From the NCBI RefSeq assembly GCF_000003195.3, contig NC_012871.2, positions 11,519,997 to 11,583,996 on the forward strand: a DNA stretch of 64,000 nt, written 5' to 3'. Each line of letters begins with the position of its first letter. Position 1 is the stretch's first letter. The notes beneath the pieces were generated by a model. It made no database searches. It was not told the origin of the DNA and saw only the letters and a list, made by a program, of their open reading frames with translations. This document shows positions 56,981-64,000 of the stretch, in pieces. The position numbers were made by a program, and so were the translations under genes. Source of the stretch: Sorghum bicolor (taxonomy: Eukaryota > Streptophyta > Magnoliopsida > Poales > Poaceae).

Positions 56981-57009
56981 CTTGATGACAGGGAGTGTAG
57001 TATCCCATG

Positions 57010-57681
57010 GATAAGGAGCCATATATGATGCCTCTTACTAATATGTGGGAAGAGAATGATGATCCTACCCTTGAAGAATGTTATGAGTATGATGAAGCTG
57101 AGTACTATCAAAATAATGATACTGAAGAGCAAGTTGGAAGTGAATCAAATCAAAATTCACAACGGTGAAAGAGAAAAAGGAAAAGCCATAAGAAGCCTAC
57201 TCATGGAAGTAAGGTGCAACAAAATTATATCAATGGAAGACTGAGCAATGTGGATAGGCATAACATTCATGGAGCTACCAAAGTGGTGGGCGGCTATATT
57301 CAAGTAGACTCAGTGCAAGTTTTTGCTCTATTTGACCCGAGTGCTTCACATTCTTTCATTTCCGTCAACCTCGTAAAGACAATCGAGAGGGTGAAGTGCC
57401 CAACAAGGAAGCCTTTGTTAGTTCAAACCCCAGTGGAAGAAATACAAGCAGATCAGGTTTGCTCAAATATCAATCTGGTCATAAACAAGGAAAACTTCAC
57501 TGTAAACCTCATTGTGCCAGAGTCACTTGGTATTCCCTTGGTCCTTGGTAATGGATGGTTGTGTGCACACAAAGGAGTGATCTATGGTACCCAGTACAAA
57601 ACGCTTTTAACAACACCATCAAGGAAAAGAATTGAGTATCACGGTGGTCCACTCCTACGTGAGGAAGCAAATGCGTATTAA
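57010..57681 (+). pseudogene. Acidic linker and retropepsin-like protease region
   Basis: The frame from ATG at 57010 is Asp/Glu/Tyr-rich and meets a stop near 57166. After a basic stretch the frame of 57214-57681 holds a retropepsin-like fold: VFALFDPSASHSFIS at residues 42-56, hydrophobic strands (NINLVI, FTVNLIV) and IPLVLGNGWL. The last resembles the conserved D-x-x-L-G-x-x-W-L region, with Asn for Asp. The active site normally reads D-S-G-A and here reads D-P-S-A, so the protease is probably inactive. It ends at TAA and no polymerase follows. Confidence 0.65.
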
Positions 57682-57910
57682 GTTTCTATGTCTCTTAGAG
57701 TTGTAAGCTAAAAGGAATTAGTAGTCAAGATGGACTTTGGTCAATTATGAATAATAACTATTCAAAGGAAATATTGTTCATGAGATGTGACCTTGAGGTA
57801 TAAGTGTTTAAGTTTGGTATGCAAGTTGTGAAGTTGAAAGGGTTAACAATATATTTTCCTGTTTCTCTCAGAGGATCTGAGCCTCTTCCGAATCTCGAGG
57901 ACGAGATTCA

Positions 57911-57928
57911 TTTTAAGGGGGGTAGAAT
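57911..57928 (+). other. Polypurine tract
   Basis: ttttaaggggggtagaat directly precedes the TG of the 3' LTR. This is the expected primer site for plus-strand DNA synthesis and it fixes the element's orientation. Confidence 0.8.
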
Positions 57929-59803
57929 TGTAACACCCTAAAAATTCCCTTCTTTGAAATAGTTGAAATTCAATTTATTGAGTTAATTTTGTGAGCATCA
58001 AAATAAAGAAAAATAATAATAACTTTTGGGGAATTAAAATTAAATATAAGTTTAGAATAACATTTTTGTTGCATACATGCTAGTGCATTTTTATTGTGAT
58101 GATTGTTTTGAAAATAAAATATCTTTTGCTCAAAAATTCATTTAAAAAACGCAATTGGAAAATGTGTTTGAAAAAGAAAATAGAATTTTTCCCCTCACTC
58201 TTCTCCTTTCGCCCTTTTGGCCTAGTTTCCCCGCGCCCCCCCCTCTTTCTCTCCTTCCTGGGCCGTGGCCCAGCCGGCCACCCCCCTTCCCTCCCTCTCT
58301 CTTCCTCTCGCCAACAAGTGAGGCCCGCTTGTCAGCTCCTTCCCTTCCAAATCGTCCCCGCCCTCTCCCCTTTCTCTGCCGCAGTGGAACCGCAAGCTCT
58401 TTCCCCCGCTCCCCCGATCTCCCGATGCCCCGCGCCTCGGATGTCTTGAAGAGCCCACGCGCGAGCCGTCTCCCTCCTTCCCCATCTCATTTCTTCCGTG
58501 CCTCTGCCTCTGCTCTCGCGCGCAGAGAACCGCCGCCAGAGCCCTCCGTTGGCTGCGAGTCGCCCCGGCGCTTCGAGCCGTTCCCTCCATTTTCGTCGCA
58601 TTGGTGAGCTTCCCCTCCTCTCCCGCTCTCTCCCCGACCATTTCCCGAGCGTTTCGGGGTTTCCTAGCGCCCTGGCCACGCTCACCGGAAAGCTCCATGG
58701 CCGCTGGTCATGGAGCGTTCCTCTTGGACCTCTCCCCAGCCGTGTCGAGGCTGGGATCGAGTTTGCCTACTCCTCCTCTTTCTCCCGGTACTCGCGTTTT
58801 CGATTTTGGTGCACCGCTGCGCACGAATGACCAACTACGGCGACCTTGCCGCCGGAATTCATGGCCGCCGCCGCCTCCTTCCTCCCCTCAAATTAACCCG
58901 CAGTCCTCGGCTAGGGAGAATTCCAGGATTTTCTATATTTATTTAAATCTGTTTAAATGCTGTTTTATTTACAAGATTGCCACTGCAATGTTTTGGCCAT
59001 AAAATATTTGTTTTAACTCCGATTTGACCCGTTCAAGTTGCGTTAGTTTTATAGTTTCATAAGCTTCGCGTTGGTATCATTGTTGTCTAGGTTTACCACT
59101 GTTAGGTTTCCTAGACAATTACAAGTCCGTAGATAGCCTTTGCAGTCTCGTTTAATGCGTAGATTTCACGTCGTAACTCCGTTTTCCGTGAATTTCTCGT
59201 TGACGTGATCGTAGCAGCGTGTAGATGATTTTGGAAAACTTTTATTTATATTTATTTAATGCTGGTGTTCTGTTCTAATCGTAATCTTGTTTGCTTCGTG
59301 TATGTTTGTCTCCGATTGTTTGTTTGTTGATGATCGATGATCGAGGTTAGACAGTGGGCATTACTTCGGTGTTCAAGATCAGAGCCTTGGAAGCAAGTAA
59401 GATCAGCAGGACCAGCAGAAGCAATTGGATCAAGGCAAGTATAGCATTTGGGTTTTAATTCTATGACCATGATCTTGTGACTAGATTAATATAAAGCAAC
59501 AAATGATATTAATGACTTTTTAGCAACTTGAGGATTTATTCGTAAGTGATAACCAGGATGAAAGTGCAACCATGAGGGCTATAATGGCTCTGGCTTTAGT
59601 CAAGTATGAGTAGTTTTTCTAGCTTGTTAGAGGTTACCCACGTGGCGCAAATGGGGGATAGCAGACCGTGGATTCCCTGCGGGGTAGAATCACATGGACT
59701 GACTACCGAAACCAAGCGACCCTAACTTGTTAGACGAACCTTTGAAAGACTTCATAGTGATCCCTGCCGACCTACCTTGGTAGTGGGTTACAAGGCTGAT
59801 CAC
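57929..59803 (+). repeat. 3' LTR of the Gypsy element, interrupted
   Basis: It matches 50113-52093 of the 5' LTR apart from a roughly 130-bp deletion at 58888 and a 20-30-bp insertion near 58433. At 59803 (gctgatcac) the match stops because another LTR element is inserted. The 5' LTR continues ctcgggcgaaagg. The missing roughly 520 bp should lie beyond the window. Confidence 0.85.
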
Positions 59804-61121
59804 TGTTGACACTTGCTAACACCACTTGAATACTAGGTTGTCATCCCCAGCATGGCACTAGAGTGTACTATAGTATTTATACGCACACAGATAATCCGCA
59901 AGCGCACAGATACCGTTGAGATCTTACCCGGTTAAAGGTTTTATCGTATCCACTGGGAAACGGGAGAACCAAATACGCTCTAACTTAACAAAGATAAGTA
60001 AATAGGTGTAAATAGGAAAGATGGTAGAATCAAATAAGAACAATATTAAAGGTAAGATAACAGTGAGTGATAATATGGGAATAGAGAATAGAGCAATTCA
60101 AGCATATGGACGATGGTAGCAGAGTAGAGAGAATAACTATGGTTTCTCTACTTCAAAGGGGTATGTCTATGTCTGGGACAAACCACATGATAAGATTACA
60201 CCACAAAGGATGCTTATCCATAGGCCGATAAACCCTACCCGTCCTGCTAACGAGAGGTGGACTACAGAGGACCAACGTAACTGTCACCTACGCGGCCTAC
60301 TACACGATCCAGCTAGACAGGGGATATCCACAAGTAATCTAGGTCTAAGCACCATGCTTACACCTATACTACAACTCTAACCTATAGGGTCCTATAGATT
60401 AGAAGTACTCAAAAGAGTTGTGAACCAGAACATACATGATTAGTAATTGCATAATGAATTAGAAGTAGATTACCAGAGTCATCCCATGAGCAAGCTTGAT
60501 TAGAGCTTGATCATGACGAAGTACAACCGGAGGAAGAACCGACAGGTCGACCTCTCCTCTAATCCTCCTTCGCTCTCCATCTCGCTACTATCTAGATCTA
60601 CTATAGTTTAGAGAAGAGAGGAGAGCTCTCATCTCTAAACCCTAGCTTTTACTCTGTCTATGAATAATGAACAATGATCGAGGGGTGCCTCCTCCAGGGG
60701 CCAGGGGGTCTGCTTATATAGTCCCTTCAAGTGAACCTGGGCCGTCGGATCAAACCGACATTGATTGAACGGTTATTCTTGATCCATTAGGTCGGTGGAG
60801 CATAATCCGCGAGGTTGAACGTGATTGGCCACTGTAGCAGGGCGGGCGCCCTGCCCTCGGGCCCGTTCGGCCTCCCGTTCGTTCCCGTGGCTTCTGGAGT
60901 CTTCTAGATGATAGAAAATTGCACGGCACATTAATATCTCTATGTAAACCCGATGTGTGGGCCTTTCTTCCTTATTTCCTGATAACCCCCTGTAGAAATA
61001 GACAAACACCAAAACTCGTGGAATTTTGTCAGATAAAACCCTAAGTTTAGATGTTGGTTGTATTTGGATCCTTTTCTTTATTTATTTGATGATTATATTT
61101 GGTACTTAAGGACCGTCAACA
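59804..61121 (-). repeat. LTR (1318 bp) of the second element
   Basis: The plus strand reads TGTTGACACTTGC ... GACCGTCAACA, so both edges carry TGTTGAC / GTCAACA. A minus-strand TATA box is at 60721-60712. The 5-bp target is probably ATCAC (59799-59803), and its second copy is outside the window. Confidence 0.8.
60712..60721 (-). promoter_or_regulatory. TATA box in the minus-orientation LTR
   Basis: The minus strand reads CTATATAAGC within gggaCTATATAAGCAGACCCCC, about 400 bp after the LTR start in that orientation. It agrees with the polypurine tract on element direction. Confidence 0.6.
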
Positions 61122-64000
61122 ACTCCCCCAAGCTTACCTCTTGCTCGTCCCTGAGCAAGGATGGACTCAAGAGTTTCTACAATGGTTTTATGCCTTAAAG
61201 GTACACGTGTGTTTAAACAAGATCTTATCTCTAGGTTAGGGTAAATTATTAAGATTTAAAACTTACTCATATTACCTTTCACCATGGGGCTTGCAACCGT
61301 CACTTGTGTCTTGAGCAGTTAAAAGATAGAACGGTCGAGTCAAGCACCATGTATCTTGTTCTTTGATTAACTATAGCTCTGGAGTTTTTTTGCAGATTTT
61401 CAAATAAAACTCAGAGATTCCTTGTATGACTCTCTCAATTTTCTCTTTTGTGGTATTTCTGGATCCTTACCAAGGCAGTGATGATATATGCCTTTTCTCA
61501 AAGTATGTGGTATTTGTGGTATGAGGCATAATGATATTGCCTTCTCTCTCACCCTACTCTAACAAGGTTTTGATATCTGGAGCTTATAGGTGGGAGACAG
61601 CTAATACATACTTACAAGACATTTATTGCATAGTCAAACCATGGATCCAGAGAAACAAGTCAATAAGTCAAATCAAGATGTGCATGTGTGGCGGATGAAT
61701 GGTGTATGGTGATGATGGTGATAATGGTGAAAACAATGGTGAAAGTCTAATTCTACTTTTGCTCTTTTGAGGGGATACGTACCTTTCTTGCACTTTGAAG
61801 CTTTTTGAGGAGAACGAGATGCTCTATATTTTCTTTTTCTTTTCTCTCAGGTGGGTATCTTGTACCCCTAATTCTACTGTTGGACACTTATCCATTTTTA
61901 CCTCTCATCTCACTTTTTTTTTGTTTCTTTCGAGGTTCCGGGCACTTGCCCCTTTTTATTTCCTCGTATTCACTTTTTTTTAGAGCACTCACCCTCCTGG
62001 AATAATGTAGCAAGTGGTAGTAACTAAAATATCTCGAGCATTTATTTCACGAGGAATAACAGGGATAGGATAATGTTTTTGGCTATTCTCTCCTGGATAG
62101 GAGTAGAATAATTTTGGGTAAATCTGGAGATGGAAAGAAGTTGATGTATGTGGATGCATACTTCCGGAGTAGAAGCAGCATGTATGAGTGAACGTGCAAG
62201 TGAATCTTGATTTTAACCGCATGACAAGCTCCTAAGGGTCTACAGCTTGACCACACTCAATGCTCATAAGTAGTAAAAGTAAATGTATGGTTCATAGTCT
62301 AATAAGCATGTATATATGGCTGTGGTAGGATTTTAAACTCTCATCATACAAGAACTCATCATGCAACATTTTAAAGATTTTCAAAGATAAAAATCTCCAG
62401 AATTCTAGCATCTCTAGGAACAGATAAACAACAGCTCAACCTTCCCATATCATATCCGTTATCGACTTAGACTTTAGATCAAGTACTCTTCCCACAAGTT
62501 CAGGTTTAGAGCAAATCTTAATTCATAACAGTCATGCCTAAACTTGAGAGAGAATTTAATTTTGTGAACTAGTCATGGCAGAGCAACTATTCATTATTTC
62601 CATGTGAGTGCTTATCATGAGGGTTCATAGCAAACTTTATTTATTTATTTAGCAAACTAAGCATAGATATAAGCATAAAATCTTTATTTGGGTTTTTATG
62701 ATTATGCATCTTTTTATTATTTGAGTAAAATATAAACATGAGTAGAAACACTTAGCTGGATAAATGGGGTGTTCTCCCCCAAGCTAGATTTTGACGTAAT
62801 TTCTTCTCATGTAGCTAGCAGGTGGTTGAGGTGTATTTGAATGTCGGCAGTACCCTGACAGCGATTAGGATGTCCTCTGTCTGCTAGTCTTCTTTGATCC
62901 TTGAATTCTGTGGAGCTCAAATAGACAACAAAGCTTTGTGGAACTAGTTAAGTGTTAGCATAAAAATCTCCTTGCCTTTATCATGTTGAGCTTCCTCTAA
63001 TAAATATTACTCTCTTTGGTAGGATCATAAATTTATTTTTATATTTTCATTTTTGTAGGACAGGAATATATTTATTTTATTTTTAGGCCACCACAGTGAA
63101 TGTACTTTTCGGTTTTATGCCACGAGCATACTCACATGGGGCTTACTATTCTTAACATTTTTATTTTATTTTCAAGATAGCATGATTAACTAATAAGGTA
63201 TTTAAGGAAAGTAAATAATTTAAGAGAAAAGGGAATGCAGAAAGGATAAATATGGATAACTACCGATTTTACCTTCAATGTTTTAAGTCTTCTGAACAAG
63301 ACTTCTCACCGTGTTCATTCTTCACGTGCGTCATTTGATTCAGGTGCGGACCTTGACGTCTACTCCTCTTGATACGGTGTCACCCATGTTCTTCGTTTGT
63401 CCAGCAGTTCAAAGTGCGGTGCTGGTAGTATCTTGCTCAGTGTATTTGTGCTCGTAGTGTACCTGCTCATAGAGACAAGGCAGAGATCAAGTGCATGGGC
63501 CCTGTTGGTGGAAAACACCAACAGAACCAAAAGTGTATTTGTTCTTCTCTAACCTTAAGCATAGTGAGCAAGACAAAGTTGATGGATCATGAGTGTAGCA
63601 TTTGTCAGATCAGATGGCTCAACCTAATGGAAAGATAATCTATCTATATTTATGTTTTGTTTATATCTTCCAAACATTGAATGTGCAACATTTTAGCTTA
63701 TATGATTAGGAGTGTGGGATCACGAAGGTAGTAATAAGAACAAAGATTAAAGGACTAAACATGTTGAATTAATTGAGTTGGTTAATCTGGAGTTATAAAT
63801 CATACATGTTTGTCTCTTTATTTATGTGAATGCTAGATCCAAGGAGAAGCTTATAAAAGCGATAGTCAAGTACCTGAAGGTGTTACCTTACTTGAAGAGT
63901 GATGGTATAGTATCGCCTTGTGGAAGCTTTCCTTTTCTTAGCGGTTGTGCATCGTGTTTGTGGCACTCTCCATAGATCATCTCTTTATGATAAATGAGCT
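61122..64000 (-). other. Non-coding body of the second LTR element
   Basis: The region has low coding potential on both strands. The two longest overlapping plus-strand ORFs (61795-62005) are Phe/Leu/Ser-rich because of T-rich composition. Phrases such as ctcccccaagctagattttgacg (62776) repeat the purine-tract-like motif. I see no domain, tRNA or rRNA gene. Confidence 0.5.

Larger units (their letters stand above)
50113..59803 (+). mobile_element. Gypsy-type LTR retrotransposon, gag/protease only, with nested insertions
   Basis: The 5' LTR is 50113-52616, the body 52617-57928, and the 3' LTR starts at 57929 and is cut at 59803 by another element. A primer site (TGGTATCAAAGC) follows the 5' LTR and a purine tract (aaggggggtagaat) precedes the 3' LTR. 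The body has a gag-like ORF, a CCHC knuckle and a retropepsin-like region but no reverse transcriptase, RNase H or integrase. A 2.55-kb inverted solo LTR sits in the body. The element therefore depended on a partner for movement. Confidence 0.85.
59804..64000 (-). mobile_element. Second LTR retrotransposon, minus orientation, partial
   Basis: It is inserted in the Gypsy 3' LTR. Its first LTR is 59804-61121. The sequence just inside (aactcccccaagc) is the complement of a polypurine tract, GCTTGGGGGAGT, which places the element on the minus strand with its 3' end at left. The 2.9 kb of body in the window has no ORF above about 80 codons and no gag or pol motif. It therefore looks like a large non-coding (LARD-like) element, or a long non-coding 3' region of a coding one. 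The far LTR is outside the window. Confidence 0.75.

Overview
This is a stretch of nuclear DNA from a grass, most likely Sorghum or a close panicoid relative. I infer that from repeat types I recognise: CACTA transposons with TTTAGTCCCGG or TTTGCCGAGTG subterminal repeats, many Tourist-like MITEs with GGCCTTGTTTAGTT ends, Stowaway MITEs, Copia and Gypsy LTR elements and an L1-type LINE tail. Only three loci look like host genes: two F-box paralogues on the + strand and one multi-exon gene on the - strand. One carboxylesterase remnant is also present.

Layout. 1-13.5 kb is repeat: a fragment of a hAT-derived gene, a 680-bp tandem array (1.1-3.4 kb), a 6.3-kb decayed CACTA element (3.8-10.1 kb) with broken Transposase_24/Ulp1-protease exons, a second copy of the hAT fragment, several MITEs, and a 0.6-kb foldback that ends about 170 bp before a gene. 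13.7-20.9 kb is F-box paralogue 1. Its first intron is swollen by a decayed Copia element, which itself carries a 193-bp CACTA MITE. 25.2-28.8 kb is a complete but degenerate CACTA element with TSD ATT. 29.5-34.4 kb is F-box paralogue 2, with the same exon structure and a 5'-truncated LINE in intron 1. The two F-box units, including introns and 3' flank, are a tandem segmental duplication that later received different insertions.

34.9-41.3 kb holds a CACTA-like element split by a hAT MITE with a perfect 8-bp TSD, a carboxylesterase remnant, Stowaways and a foldback. 41.9-47.9 kb is best read as one minus-strand gene. It has four consecutive small exons that arose by tandem duplication of a roughly 660-bp exon+intron unit. 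All four have lengths divisible by three and identical phase, so copies can be gained or skipped without breaking the frame. This is the most unusual feature of the window.

50.1 kb to the end is a nested LTR-retrotransposon stack. A Gypsy-type element with 2.5-kb LTRs carries only gag-like and protease-like remnants. An inverted solo LTR (TSD CTTGA) sits in its body. A second LTR element in minus orientation has landed in its 3' LTR and runs off the window.

All boundaries come from reading motifs, splice signals, TIRs and TSDs by eye. No alignment or database search was run.
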